From positions 1 through 38,024 of the forward strand of contig JALRJN010000092.1 of the NCBI GenBank assembly GCA_023261185.1: a DNA stretch of 38,024 bases, in the 5' to 3' direction. Positions 17,812-25,679 of the stretch are shown piece by piece; the first letter of the stretch is position 1; every line of letters begins with the position of its first letter. Below the pieces are notes generated by a model, which was not told the origin of the DNA, did no database searches, and saw only the letters and a program-made list of their open reading frames with translations. A program made the position numbers and the translations under genes. The DNA is from Porticoccus sp. (GTDB taxonomy: Bacteria; Pseudomonadota; Gammaproteobacteria; Pseudomonadales; Porticoccaceae).

Positions 17812-18741
17812 TCAGAGCTTGCTATTCAGTTCAGGCAGGGCCTCGAACAGATCAGCAACCAGACCATAATCAGCCACCTGAAATATCGGGGCTTCTTCGT
17901 CCTTGTTGATCGCCACAATGACCTTGCTGTCTTTCATACCGGCAAGATGCTGGATCGCTCCGGAAATACCTACGGCAATGTACAGATCAGGAGCGACGAT
18001 TTTGCCGGTTTGACCAACCTGCATATCGTTGGGAACAAATCCCGCGTCCACTGCCGCTCGGGAGGCACCAACAGCTGCGCCCAACTTATCAGCCAACTCT
18101 TCCAGAACATGGAAACCTTCACTGCTACCCATCCCGCGACCACCGGAAATCACCACGCGAGCGGAAGTAAGTTCAGGACGCTCTGATACGGCCAGTTCTT
18201 CACCAACAAAACTCGAGTTGGCGGCATCATGAACGCTGCCCACAGTTTCAATAGATGCATTACCGCCTTCCGCAGAAGCCGGATCAAACGCCGTGGAACG
18301 AACGGTCAGCACCTTGATACTGTCACTGCTTTGAACCGTAGCAATCACATTACCCGCATAAATCGGGCGCTTGAAGGTGTCGGGACTGACCACAGCACTA
18401 ATATCGGAAATACTTTGCACATCCAGCAATGCTGCAACCCGCGGAACAAGGTTTTTACCTGTCGTCGATGCCGGCGCCAGCACATGGCTGTAATCACCTG
18501 CGAGCTCGGCCACTAACGGGGCAACATTTTCCGCCAGTTGATGCCCATAAGCTTCATTACTCGCCAGAAATACCTTGCTGACACCAGCCAGTTTTGATGC
18601 CTGTTCCGCCACGCCGTCACAACCGTGCCCGGCAACCAGAACAGCAATATCACCGCCTATGGCCTGTGCGGCGCTCAGGGTGTTCAACGTCGCCGGTTTC
18701 AACTGGCTGTTATCGTGTTCGGCAATAATCAGAATACCCAT
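17812..18741 (-). CDS. etfA: Electron transfer flavoprotein, alpha subunit
   Basis: The alpha subunit of ETF binds FAD and accepts electrons from acyl-CoA and other dehydrogenases for delivery to the quinone pool. It has 309 residues. The C-terminal FAD domain carries [35 protein letters not shown], and [20 protein letters not shown], all diagnostic. Its ATG overlaps the etfB stop by one base (TGATG), so the subunits are translationally coupled. It ends at a strong bidirectional terminator. Confidence 0.96.
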   Translation of the reverse strand: MGILIIAEHDNSQLKPATLNTLSAAQAIGGDIAVLVAGHGCDGVAEQASKLAGVSKVFLASNEAYGHQLAENVAPLVAELAGDYSHVLAPASTTGKNLVPRVAALLDVQSISDISAVVSPDTFKRPIYAGNVIATVQSSDSIKVLTVRSTAFDPASAEGGNASIETVGSVHDAANSSFVGEELAVSERPELTSARVVISGGRGMGSSEGFHVLEELADKLGAAVGASRAAVDAGFVPNDMQVGQTGKIVAPDLYIAVGISGAIQHLAGMKDSKVIVAINKDEEAPIFQVADYGLVADLFEALPELNSKL

Positions 18742-19490
18742 CAGATCACCTTCGCTTCATTTTTCAGTTTGTCGAGCAATTCATCCACACTGGCAACCTT
18801 GATACCGGCTGCACGTTGAGCTGGAGCTTCCACGTTAAGCAGTGTGACCCGGGGAGCAGTATCAACACCCAAAGCCTCCGGCGTAGTGGTATCTAATGGC
18901 TTCTTTTTCGCTTTCATAATGTTCGGCAGCGAGGCATAGCGGGGTTCATTCAGTCTCAGATCCGTGGTGACAATCGCGGGCAGCGACAGCCCCAGAGTCT
19001 GAAGACCACCATCAATCTCACGTGTGACTTCTGCCTTGCCAGCACTCAGGGTTAGTTGGGACGCGAAGGTTCCCTGAGGATAACCCGTCAGAGCACCTAG
19101 CATTTGTCCAGTCTGGTTGTTGTCGCCGTCAATGGACTGTTTACCCATTAATACCAGGTCGGGAGACTCCTGCTCACAAACCACTTTCAGGCACTTGGCT
19201 ACTGCCAACGGCTCCAGATCAGCGTCCGACTGAATAAGAATGGCCCGGTCAGCACCCAATGCTAAGGCCGTTCGCAACTGTTCCTGGGCCTGCTGGGGGC
19301 CAATAGAGACAGCGACGATTTCAGTTACATCACCTTTCTCTTTCAACCTGACCGCCTCTTCCACAGCAATCTCACAGAAAGGATTAATAGACATTTTGAC
19401 GTTGTTGAGGTCAACACCGGCGCCATCGGCTTTTGGCCGTACCTTGACGTTGTAGTCCACAACGCGTTTGACAGCGACAAGTACTTTCAT
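18741..19490 (-). CDS. etfB: Electron transfer flavoprotein, beta subunit
   Basis: The beta subunit of ETF binds AMP and forms the docking surface for dehydrogenases. It has 249 residues and begins [36 protein letters not shown] and [19 protein letters not shown] are conserved ETF-beta segments, and ITLxxP-type [18 protein letters not shown] precedes the C-terminal recognition region. The ATG has AAGGG upstream. It is the first gene of etfBA and diverges from the ETF:quinone oxidoreductase gene across 227 bp holding FadR-like sites. Confidence 0.96.
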   Translation of the reverse strand: MKVLVAVKRVVDYNVKVRPKADGAGVDLNNVKMSINPFCEIAVEEAVRLKEKGDVTEIVAVSIGPQQAQEQLRTALALGADRAILIQSDADLEPLAVAKCLKVVCEQESPDLVLMGKQSIDGDNNQTGQMLGALTGYPQGTFASQLTLSAGKAEVTREIDGGLQTLGLSLPAIVTTDLRLNEPRYASLPNIMKAKKKPLDTTTPEALGVDTAPRVTLLNVEAPAQRAAGIKVASVDELLDKLKNEAKVI

Positions 19491-19608
19491 GAAATACCCT
19501 TTGAAAATGGTCGGTTAGCTTTGAAGGGGCGTAATAATGCCGCTCCAATGGTGCCAAATCAAGGCAAACCGGGGGTTTTGTGTTTACCAAGGCTGACCCA
19601 TCAGTACT

Positions 19609-19653
19609 GACCATCTGGTCCTAATTCCCCGTGGCACCGAAAGGTCAGACCAG
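19609..19653. promoter_or_regulatory. FadR-like operator pair in the etfBA / etf-QO divergent region
   Basis: GGTCAGACCAG at 19643-19653 fits the core of the FadR consensus (TGGTCNGACCA) at every position except the first T. Over the full 17-mer it agrees at 13 of 16 defined bases. A second palindrome, GACCA-TC-TGGTC, is at 19609-19620. Both lie between the two divergent starts. A fatty-acid-responsive repressor here would make metabolic sense because ETF takes electrons from beta-oxidation. The regulator's identity is inferred. Confidence 0.5.
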
Positions 19654-19717
19654 CTAAAATTCACGCTTCTCAAAATCAGAGCCTTCCAGCCAATCCAAGT
19701 AGCCCAAGGAGACATCG

Positions 19718-21358
19718 GTGGAACGTGAATATATGGATTACGATGTAGTCATCATTGGTGCCGGTCCGGCAGGCCTAGCAGCCGCCTGCAGACTCAAGCA
19801 GATCAACCAGGATCTGTCTGTCGTCGTCGTGGAAAAAGGCTCCGAAGTGGGTGCACATATCCTTTCCGGTGCGGTACTAGAGCCCCGCGCTCTCGACGAA
19901 CTCTTTCCCAACTGGCAAGAACTGGGCGCACCAGTTACTACAGCAGTCAGTACAGATAACATTTATGTGTTTTCTGAAAACAAGGGCATAAAAGTACCAT
20001 CCCTGTTTGCGCCGAAAACCATGCACAACCACGGCAATTACATTATCAGCCTGGGTAACCTGTGCCGCTGGCTGGCTGAGCAGGCCGAGAATCTGGGGGT
20101 TGAAGTCTTTCCAGGTTTCGCGGCGGCTGAAGTGCTGTATGCCGAAAACGGCTCTGTGGCGGGGATGATCACCGGGGATATGGGCGTGGATGTCAACGGC
20201 GAACACAAAGACGCCTACATGCCTGGCATGGAGCTGCGTGGTAAATACACCTTTTTTGCGGAAGGCTGCCGGGGACATCTGGGCAAACAGCTCATCGAAC
20301 ACTTCGAACTGGACCGCGAGGCACAGCAGCCACAGCACTATGGTATTGGGATCAAGGAGCTCTGGCGGGTTCCCCCGGAAAACCACCATTTGGGCTTAGT
20401 GGTTCATTCTGCAGGCTGGCCCCTGAATGAAAGCGACTCTTCAGGTGGCGGGTTCCTCTATCACCTGGAAGATAACCAGGTGGCATTGGGGTTAATTACT
20501 GACCTCTCCTACTCAAACCCCCATGTCAGTCCATTCGATGAATTTCAGCGTTATAAGCACCACCCTGTCATCAGGCAGTACCTGGAAGGTGGCGAGCGTA
20601 TTGCCTATGGAGCCCGGGCACTCGTCAAGGGTGGCCTGCAATCTCAACCTAAAATGACCTTTGCTGGCGGTCTGTTGATTGGCGACAACGCTGGCACACT
20701 CAACTTTGCCAAGATCAAGGGCATTCACTGTGCCATGAAATCCGGCATGGTTGCTGCAGAAGTGACTGCCGCTGCCATTGCGGCCGATCGTGCTGGTGAC
20801 GAGCTGACAGAATACACCACCAGCTACAAGGACAGCTGGGCGTACAAGGAACTCTATCAACAGCGCAACTTTGGGCCCGCCCAGCACAAATGGGGCAATA
20901 TTCTGGGCTCAGCCTATGCCTTTATTGATATCAATATTTTCAACGGCAAACTACCCTGGACCCTCACCGATCCAGTGCCAGATCACAGCAAAATGATTCC
21001 GGCTCGCGATGCCAAGAAAATCGTTTATCCAAAACCGGACAACAAGTTGAGTTTTGACAAGTTGTCCTCTGTCTTTCTTTCCAACACCAACCACGAGGAA
21101 GCACAACCCTGCCACCTCAAGTTGAAGAATGCAGATATTCCCATCAGCCACAACCTGCCCCTCTACGATGAGCCCGCACAGCGCTACTGCCCTGCCGGGG
21201 TGTATGAAGTCGTAGAAGACAGCAATGGCGGTCCCCGTTTTCAGATCAATGCCCAGAATTGTGTGCACTGTAAAACCTGTGACATCAAGGACCCGAGTCA
21301 GAATATCACCTGGGTAACACCGGAAGGCTCTGGTGGTCCAAACTATCCAAATATGTGA
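19718..21358 (+). CDS. Electron transfer flavoprotein-ubiquinone oxidoreductase
   Basis: This membrane-associated flavoprotein passes electrons from reduced ETF to ubiquinone. It has 546 residues. The FAD-binding YDVVIIGAGPAGLAAACRL is at the N terminus and LIGDNAGTLNFAKIKGIHCAM is in the middle. The C-terminal ferredoxin-like domain has four cysteines (C491, C515, C518, C521; NCVHCKTCDIKDP) for one [4Fe-4S] cluster. The GTG start has AAGGAG 7 bp upstream, and MEREYMDYDV is the usual family opening, so it is preferred over the ATG five codons later. It is divergent from its substrate genes etfBA. Confidence 0.96.
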   Translation: MEREYMDYDVVIIGAGPAGLAAACRLKQINQDLSVVVVEKGSEVGAHILSGAVLEPRALDELFPNWQELGAPVTTAVSTDNIYVFSENKGIKVPSLFAPKTMHNHGNYIISLGNLCRWLAEQAENLGVEVFPGFAAAEVLYAENGSVAGMITGDMGVDVNGEHKDAYMPGMELRGKYTFFAEGCRGHLGKQLIEHFELDREAQQPQHYGIGIKELWRVPPENHHLGLVVHSAGWPLNESDSSGGGFLYHLEDNQVALGLITDLSYSNPHVSPFDEFQRYKHHPVIRQYLEGGERIAYGARALVKGGLQSQPKMTFAGGLLIGDNAGTLNFAKIKGIHCAMKSGMVAAEVTAAAIAADRAGDELTEYTTSYKDSWAYKELYQQRNFGPAQHKWGNILGSAYAFIDINIFNGKLPWTLTDPVPDHSKMIPARDAKKIVYPKPDNKLSFDKLSSVFLSNTNHEEAQPCHLKLKNADIPISHNLPLYDEPAQRYCPAGVYEVVEDSNGGPRFQINAQNCVHCKTCDIKDPSQNITWVTPEGSGGPNYPNM

Positions 21359-21421
21359 TAAAACAATAAATTAACCACTTTATCTAATCTATATTATTGG
21401 ATTTTTCGGACGTACAGATAC

Positions 21422-21450
21422 AGACGTTTGTTCCACTAGGACAAACGTCT
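21422..21450. repeat. 10-bp perfect inverted repeat after etf-QO
   Basis: AGACGTTTGT / ACAAACGTCT flank a 9-nt loop in the 189-bp gap between the etf-QO and tetR stops. There is no T-run, so it is not a typical terminator. A shorter repeat (GGCTAAC-GGGTA-GTTAGCC) at 21522-21540 stands just after the tetR stop. The two hairpins may separate the convergent transcripts, or the larger may be an operator. Confidence 0.55.
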
Positions 21451-21547
21451 ATCAGGAATAAATAGAGAATGGCCAAGATGGCCAGGCGTTGAAAAAGAAC
21501 CCGGCGCGTAGTTGGTTACGGGGCTAACGGGTAGTTAGCCCTGTCGT

Positions 21548-22228
21548 CTAGGATGGCTTCTGGCCCCGCAGCTGCCCCAGGTTACCCATGGTGATGCCAA
21601 TATTGGCGACAAAGCGCAGGAAGTCCTCTTTATCTTCAAGGTCTGCGCCATAGCTGACATTGAAGTAAGCCTCCACTGCACCCTGTGCGAGGGCCCAACA
21701 GGCCAGATAGTGATAGCTGGGCGGTACATCTTCAAGAATGCCTTTATCAATCAGCTTGGCAATCATGTTATTCAGGGCATCGACATTGGAACGTCGCAGG
21801 CTATGTAGCTCCAACATTTTGTCAGCCACTTCTTCGTTATCTTGTAAGTTAACTTCCAGTAACTGCACCAACCTGTCGAGGGCAGGATTGGCCAACCGGG
21901 CCTTGAAGTAGGATCGTGCGGCAGCCCCGGGATCACCAGAGTCTGTGGCTTCAATGCCTATTCTCAGGTTTTCAGTGATATTGCGCTCATAGTCGAGCAC
22001 GATGCGCATGAGAATTTCGGTTTTGGTAAGGAAGTGCTTGTAGACGGTGCCCTTGCCGACACCGGCCTCTTTGGAGATGGCTGAGACGGTGACCTTGTCG
22101 ATGCCGTCGCGAATCAACAGGTATAACGCCTTTTCAATAATGCGTTCTTCGCGGGCCAGAAAGCGCTTTTTCTTGGCACGAATTTTATCGGTACTATCAC
22201 TAGATGACCTTGGCATTAAACGCCCCAT
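21548..22228 (-). CDS. TetR-family transcriptional regulator
   Basis: This is a DNA-binding repressor of 226 residues from the ATG at 22228. A basic, polar N-terminal tail (MPRSSSDSTDKIRAKKKRFL) precedes the helix-turn-helix: IIEKALYLLIRDGIDKVTVS, then AISKEAGVGKGTVYKHFLTK. The remainder is a helical ligand domain. A GGAACGG ribosome site and a promoter whose start point falls just upstream support this start; an upstream TTG at 22279 lies inside the -35 box. It converges on etf-QO and is divergent from tRNA-Pro. Its target and ligand cannot be read from the sequence. Control of the neighbouring ETF genes is possible. Confidence 0.9.
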   Translation of the reverse strand: MGRLMPRSSSDSTDKIRAKKKRFLAREERIIEKALYLLIRDGIDKVTVSAISKEAGVGKGTVYKHFLTKTEILMRIVLDYERNITENLRIGIEATDSGDPGAAARSYFKARLANPALDRLVQLLEVNLQDNEEVADKMLELHSLRRSNVDALNNMIAKLIDKGILEDVPPSYHYLACWALAQGAVEAYFNVSYGADLEDKEDFLRFVANIGITMGNLGQLRGQKPS

Positions 22229-22249
22229 CCGTTCCAAAAGTGGAGGCAA

Positions 22250-22279
22250 ATTGTGTTCTGAAAACCCAAACCCTGTCAA
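22250..22279 (-). promoter_or_regulatory. Promoter of the tetR-family gene
   Basis: A consensus TTGACA (22274-22279, minus strand) lies 18 bp from CACAAT (22250-22255). Transcription would begin about 15 bp before the ATG at 22228, giving a very short leader. Confidence 0.5.
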
Positions 22280-22300
22280 TGGTCACGTAGTTACCATGCA

Positions 22301-22328
22301 TGGACAGTAAAACGGAGAGTGATATAAT
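22301..22328 (+). promoter_or_regulatory. Promoter of tRNA-Pro
   Basis: TGGACA (one mismatch to TTGACA) at 22301-22306 is 16 bp from a perfect TATAAT at 22323-22328. It is followed by a GC-rich discriminator (GCGCGCC), typical of stringently controlled stable-RNA promoters. Confidence 0.75.
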
Positions 22329-22337
22329 GCGCGCCGC

Positions 22338-22414
22338 CGGTGTGTAGCGCAGCCTGGTAGCGCACTTCCTTCGGGAGGAAGGGGTCGGAGGTTCAAATCC
22401 TCTCACACCGACCA
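22338..22414 (+). tRNA. tRNA-Pro (anticodon CGG)
   Basis: This 77-nt tRNA folds cleanly. The acceptor stem is CGGTGTG / CACACCG and the D arm is GCGC...GCGC. The anticodon stem CTTCC / GGAAG carries the loop TTCGGGA, so the anticodon is CGG reading CCG. The T arm is GGAGG-TTCAAAT-CCTCT and CCA is encoded. It closely resembles E. coli proK. Its 3' 48 bp are repeated exactly at 25230-25277, and no terminator follows it directly. This is the integration site of the element to its right. Confidence 0.97.
22367..22414 (+). repeat. Left attachment-type direct repeat (inside tRNA-Pro)
   Basis: These 48 bp run from the anticodon arm to the CCA end of tRNA-Pro and are identical to 25230-25277. Identity stops abruptly at both ends. 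Because the tRNA promoter and 5' half lie to the left, this copy rebuilds the functional gene and was probably brought in by the element. Confidence 0.9.
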
Positions 22415-22479
22415 AATTTATAGCTCAGATTCAACCGTTTGCGATCAGGCTCGTTCATAGCGACGTTTATTGAAAGTTT

Positions 22480-23985
22480 CTACTGAGGCTTGATGCCAAA
22501 ATTGATCCTGAGAGTTCCCTTAGATGCCTGTAGCCAATCGCCAATATTATCGCCGTTGATATCGACCAACCTGACTTGCTCTGGAATGGTGACTGTCCCC
22601 GCGATTAATATTTCAATAGCCTCGAGGCCCTTTATTTCGGTTCTTACGAGTCCTCCTTGGCCGTTATTTTTGTAAAACGATACTTCGCTCCCGCCGTGGA
22701 GTTGGATGCTACTTAAGTCGCCTAAACCATCACCGGTCATATCGCCACATAGGTGGCTAAAACCCATAGGGTAGTCATTCTCCTCTGGCAGTAGGTCAAG
22801 CTCTTCAATGGCGCCATTTCGCATCGCTAATGCGGTGTATACGTAATCCCATTCGAGGCTGTCCCCGTCCACAGGCTCTGTGAAGTCCTCCGGAACAAGA
22901 GTGGTGTCAATCTTAATTACGAAAACTGACTCACTGGGCGACAAACGTAGCTCGCAGCTGTCAGATACAACCACACCCATCCGCAGTGACCCTTTGTAAC
23001 GGTATAGCCAGCCTTGCTGTACGCCGGGATTGTCGTGCCATGTGAAGTCCACTTGCCGGATCTTCTCGCCAAACCTGTACGTGTCGTAGGCAATCCATGA
23101 GGATTCAACTTGTTCGAAAACCCGAACGCCCGGATCATCAACCTCACTCAAAGTTGACATCAGGTATTTAGAATAATTTATATCGGATGAATTATTAGGG
23201 GTAAAAGCGCGTTCATCCCACCCTCTAAGGTCTGGATAACCATTCACTGTCACGGGTTGCCCATTTTGATACTTAAAAACCCGCGCTGGAGTGCCGGGGC
23301 CAACGCCATAAATAATATGTTGAGATCCGTCCTGCATCTTGGCCGTGGCGCAACCGTGTTGATAGATGGGATCACCACTAAGAGCGTCTACCCGGTAGGT
23401 TCCATCTCCGTTCGAAATGATTAATTTTTGCTCGCTTGACCAGTTGAGGTACCCCTGCTCGTAACTCATCTCGCGGCCATCTTCCCGCATTAAACATGGC
23501 AGGACATCTACATAACCGTCACCATTTAAGTCGGCGGTTACCCATTTTCTGCTTAAGTCACCCTTCTCTACTAAGTCCACACCAAAAATTTCTCTGGTGG
23601 CCAATTGATATACACCAGCTCTTTCTTGTTTATAGGCTAGCCCTACCACGTTAGATGGCCCGTAGAGGTCGGGGTTAGGGTTGGGCGCCGCTTGCTCTAA
23701 AAATAAGTCCATTAGGCCATCGTTATCGAAATCAATTGGAATGGGGTGCTCCATTGAACTAGAGGTTGCGTCAGGCCAAAGCGACTCTGGAATCACAATA
23801 TCGATGTGGGCAGGATCAAAATACCGGTTGCTATCGGCAGCCTTCTTCGCCTCATACAGCAGCCAAACAGGCAGCGCTGAGGGCGCATCCTCCTCTGCCG
23901 GCGACACAGTACTGTTAGCGAAAAGTAGGAGCGCCGCTACAGTTTGCGCGGAGGGGACTAGGAGATTTAGCCGGTTCGGGTTCAT
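22480..23985 (-). CDS. Exported FG-GAP/VCBS-like protein with four calcium-binding motifs
   Basis: This protein of 501 residues has an N-terminal hydrophobic segment (about 12-26, VPSAQTVAALLLFANST) that looks like a signal peptide. Four DxDxDG-type loops are visible: DFDNDGLMD at 85-93, DLNGDGYVD at 152-160, DMTGDGLGD at 415-423 and DINGDNIGD at 475-483. They fit calcium-binding FG-GAP/VCBS beta-propeller repeats of surface or secreted proteins. Four cysteines are present. No catalytic domain is recognised between the repeats. The ATG at 23985 is chosen over a TTG four codons earlier. The gene faces the tRNA and is divergent from the other island gene. Confidence 0.8.
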   Translation of the reverse strand: MNPNRLNLLVPSAQTVAALLLFANSTVSPAEEDAPSALPVWLLYEAKKAADSNRYFDPAHIDIVIPESLWPDATSSSMEHPIPIDFDNDGLMDLFLEQAAPNPNPDLYGPSNVVGLAYKQERAGVYQLATREIFGVDLVEKGDLSRKWVTADLNGDGYVDVLPCLMREDGREMSYEQGYLNWSSEQKLIISNGDGTYRVDALSGDPIYQHGCATAKMQDGSQHIIYGVGPGTPARVFKYQNGQPVTVNGYPDLRGWDERAFTPNNSSDINYSKYLMSTLSEVDDPGVRVFEQVESSWIAYDTYRFGEKIRQVDFTWHDNPGVQQGWLYRYKGSLRMGVVVSDSCELRLSPSESVFVIKIDTTLVPEDFTEPVDGDSLEWDYVYTALAMRNGAIEELDLLPEENDYPMGFSHLCGDMTGDGLGDLSSIQLHGGSEVSFYKNNGQGGLVRTEIKGLEAIEILIAGTVTIPEQVRLVDINGDNIGDWLQASKGTLRINFGIKPQ

Positions 23986-24030
23986 AGCTTGGCTCAAAAC
24001 GCGGGGATAAAAGTGGACGCCCTCACACCT

Positions 24031-24112
24031 AGCAGGATGTTAACCCCAGATCTAAAAAAAGCGCCAATGCGGCCGCGTAACTTATTCGCTGCCTTACATT
24101 AGCCTTCCTGCT
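24031..24112. repeat. Short inverted repeat in the island's divergent control region
   Basis: AGCAGGA (24031-24037) and TCCTGCT (24106-24112) are separated by 68 bp. The 276-bp region from 23986 to 24261 between the two island genes otherwise shows only a possible -10 (TATTAT, 24224-24229) for the rightward gene. The significance of the repeat is unclear. Confidence 0.3.
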
Positions 24113-24261
24113 GGAGCGGGGGGTCAGAGGGTTAAGTAAGCCAGCAATACGGGCGTGTAGGCCTCGTCCTGCCAGCGGTTGGCCCACACCGAAGTTATTG
24201 CCATGCCACACCTAATTTGGGCGTATTATCGTCTTTGACTAAATATTGATTGGATCAGATC

Positions 24262-25212
24262 ATGAGGCACCTATTAATCGGATTTATCCTTCTTCCGGTT
24301 CTTGCGGCTGCACAAGAACTTCATGTTTTTAGGAATGGAGAGAGCGCCGACGCCGAAAAGGTTAACGAAAATTTTAGTGCGCTCGAACAACAATTGGACT
24401 CCCTCAAGGGGGACCAAGTGTTAGTTCCTTGGGCGGATCACGCGAGATTCATGGTGGACTGCTCTGCCGACCCCTTGGCTTTGCAAAAAACCCTGGAGTC
24501 GGAGGCCGCCATGCGACTCAACAGCGTTCATGCGGCAGTGCAGTCGGGTAGTTGTCGTTTCCCAGACCATGTTTTCGGAGCTGGGAGGACGGTGTGGATT
24601 TCTGCGCCGGAGGAGGGCGCCTCCATGATTTTTTCAGAGGAGGTTTTTTGCTCCTTGGGCGTAAAAAATGGGCACGTAACTCTGACCAGATTTGCCCTCA
24701 CCGATCTCAGCGCGATTTGCCTCTATGCCAACGCAAGCCTGCAGCTGGAAAGTGTTTCCTTTGTGAGCACTCAGGATCCTCTTCCCGCAGAAGGGCCGAT
24801 AGTAATTGTCAGAAATGACAGCTTGCTCCGCTTCGCAGGATTTGCCGACAAAGCCGCTTCATCGGTACGACCATCGATTTATGCAACCAACTCAGATATT
24901 GATTTAGCCGTTGGGGCTGCAGCATATCTGGGTGATATCGATTTGGCCCTCGGCTCCAGGATGTGGTGCAGAGAGTGTGGCCTGGATGCGCTTGCGCTGA
25001 GGCTCGACACTAACTCCTCCTTCTGTGGCTATACCCCCGGGCAGGGAGGCGCAGATCTAGGTATCACGTCTTTGAATGTAAGGGCAGGGTCAGTCTTTCT
25101 TCATGAGAATGCGCCGGAGTCCACGGCCTCGAGCTACGAGGCTTTGGTCTCTAGCGATTCGACTGCGATCTGGGAAAAGGATGGGACGGGAGACCGGTGT
25201 GGCTTAAGGTGA
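24262..25212 (+). CDS. Exported cysteine-rich protein of unknown function, possibly beta-helical
   Basis: This 316-residue protein has a clear signal peptide (MRHLLIGFILLPVLAAAQ, cleavage after AAA or AQ). The mature N terminus, LHVFRNGESADAEKVNENFS, resembles the F..G..A.A..VN.NF..L motif found at the start of various secreted and tail-fibre-like proteins; a short helix follows. The rest reads as successive strand-turn units (HVTLTRFALTDLSA, ASLQLESVSFVS, DSLLRFAGFAD, SDIDLAVGAAAYLGDIDLAL), compatible with a beta-solenoid. Eight cysteines in the mature part suggest disulfides outside the cytosol. The ATG at 24262 is chosen over a TTG 12 bp upstream. Function is unknown. Confidence 0.75.
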   Translation: MRHLLIGFILLPVLAAAQELHVFRNGESADAEKVNENFSALEQQLDSLKGDQVLVPWADHARFMVDCSADPLALQKTLESEAAMRLNSVHAAVQSGSCRFPDHVFGAGRTVWISAPEEGASMIFSEEVFCSLGVKNGHVTLTRFALTDLSAICLYANASLQLESVSFVSTQDPLPAEGPIVIVRNDSLLRFAGFADKAASSVRPSIYATNSDIDLAVGAAAYLGDIDLALGSRMWCRECGLDALALRLDTNSSFCGYTPGQGGADLGITSLNVRAGSVFLHENAPESTASSYEALVSSDSTAIWEKDGTGDRCGLR

Positions 25213-25229
25213 AGAGCCCCTCGTCCGCG

Positions 25230-25277
25230 TCCTTCGGGAGGAAGGGGTCGGAGGTTCAAATCCTCTCACACCGACCA
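25230..25277 (+). repeat. Right attachment-type direct repeat (tRNA-Pro 3' remnant)
   Basis: This is an exact 48-bp copy of the anticodon arm to CCA end of tRNA-Pro, starting 17 bp after the stop of the second island gene. It lacks a 5' half and cannot form a tRNA. A strong terminator follows within 6 bp, so this is probably the original chromosomal 3' end displaced by insertion. Confidence 0.92.
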
Positions 25278-25282
25278 GATAC

Positions 25283-25312
25283 AAAAAAACCCACGTTATC
25301 GTGGGTTTTTTT
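25283..25312. terminator. Intrinsic terminator, probably the native one of tRNA-Pro
   Basis: A7-CCCACG-TTAT-CGTGGG-T7 follows the tRNA remnant. Its place right after a tRNA 3' end suggests it ended the tRNA transcript before the island arrived. It now ends the rightward island gene and can also serve the leftward gene ending at 25339. Confidence 0.9.
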
Positions 25313-25338
25313 ATGTGCTTTAAGTGTACCTCTCCACC

Positions 25339-25623
25339 CTATTGCCCCTGAAGATCCTCAAACAATTTAGGATCAGAGTAGCGTTCGGGCTCACGGTAGC
25401 TGGTATAAGTGCCAAACAATTCGCCCCAAAGATTCTTCGATGAGCAGTGAAAATATCGGGCATTTATCGCCTGTGCTGCCTCCCGGCAACTTCCTTCCGT
25501 GAGATAGCGTGTGCCTTCCAGCGTTGGCTCTTCATCAAATGGACTGTGTTTAACGATCAGGTCGTACTGCGGATAAAACATATACACGACGACCAGCACA
25601 ATAATGACCAGTACCGCTTTCAT
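25339..25623 (-). CDS. Small membrane-anchored protein of unknown function
   Basis: This is a 94-residue protein. The first 19 residues (MKAVLVIIVLVVVYMFYPQ) form one membrane helix or uncleaved signal anchor. The soluble part, probably periplasmic, contains two cysteines (EGSCREAAQAINARYFHC) that could pair. The ATG at 25623 has a strong GGAGGTG site; a start 14 codons earlier would precede that site. It follows the MFS gene after 56 bp on the same strand, so co-transcription is possible. I recognise no family. Confidence 0.65.
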   Translation of the reverse strand: MKAVLVIIVLVVVYMFYPQYDLIVKHSPFDEEPTLEGTRYLTEGSCREAAQAINARYFHCSSKNLWGELFGTYTSYREPERYSDPKLFEDLQGQ

Positions 25624-25679
25624 CCGAACACCTCCCGTATCGTAAAAATCCAGTATAAATGGCAATTAGCGTTACCGCT

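Larger units (their letters stand above)
22367..25277. mobile_element. tRNA-Pro-integrated mini genomic island without integrase
   Basis: The segment is bounded by 48-bp direct repeats of the tRNA 3' half, the classic footprint of tyrosine-recombinase integration. The net insertion is about 2.86 kb. It carries only two divergent genes, both for exported proteins without a housekeeping role, unlike the core genes on either side. No integrase, excisionase or transposase frame is present. It is therefore either a non-autonomous element mobilised in trans or the remnant of a larger island. The tRNA-type terminator stands just outside the right repeat. Confidence 0.8.

Noticed and set aside
23986..24261. 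Integron attC-like site between the two island genes
   Set aside because: Inverted repeats such as AGCAGGA/TCCTGCT exist, but no paired GTTRRRY/RYYYAAC core sites were found in the correct order, and no integron integrase is nearby.
25213..25277. A second functional tRNA-Pro gene
   Set aside because: Only the anticodon arm to CCA end is present. The acceptor 5' strand and D arm are missing, so it is a remnant.
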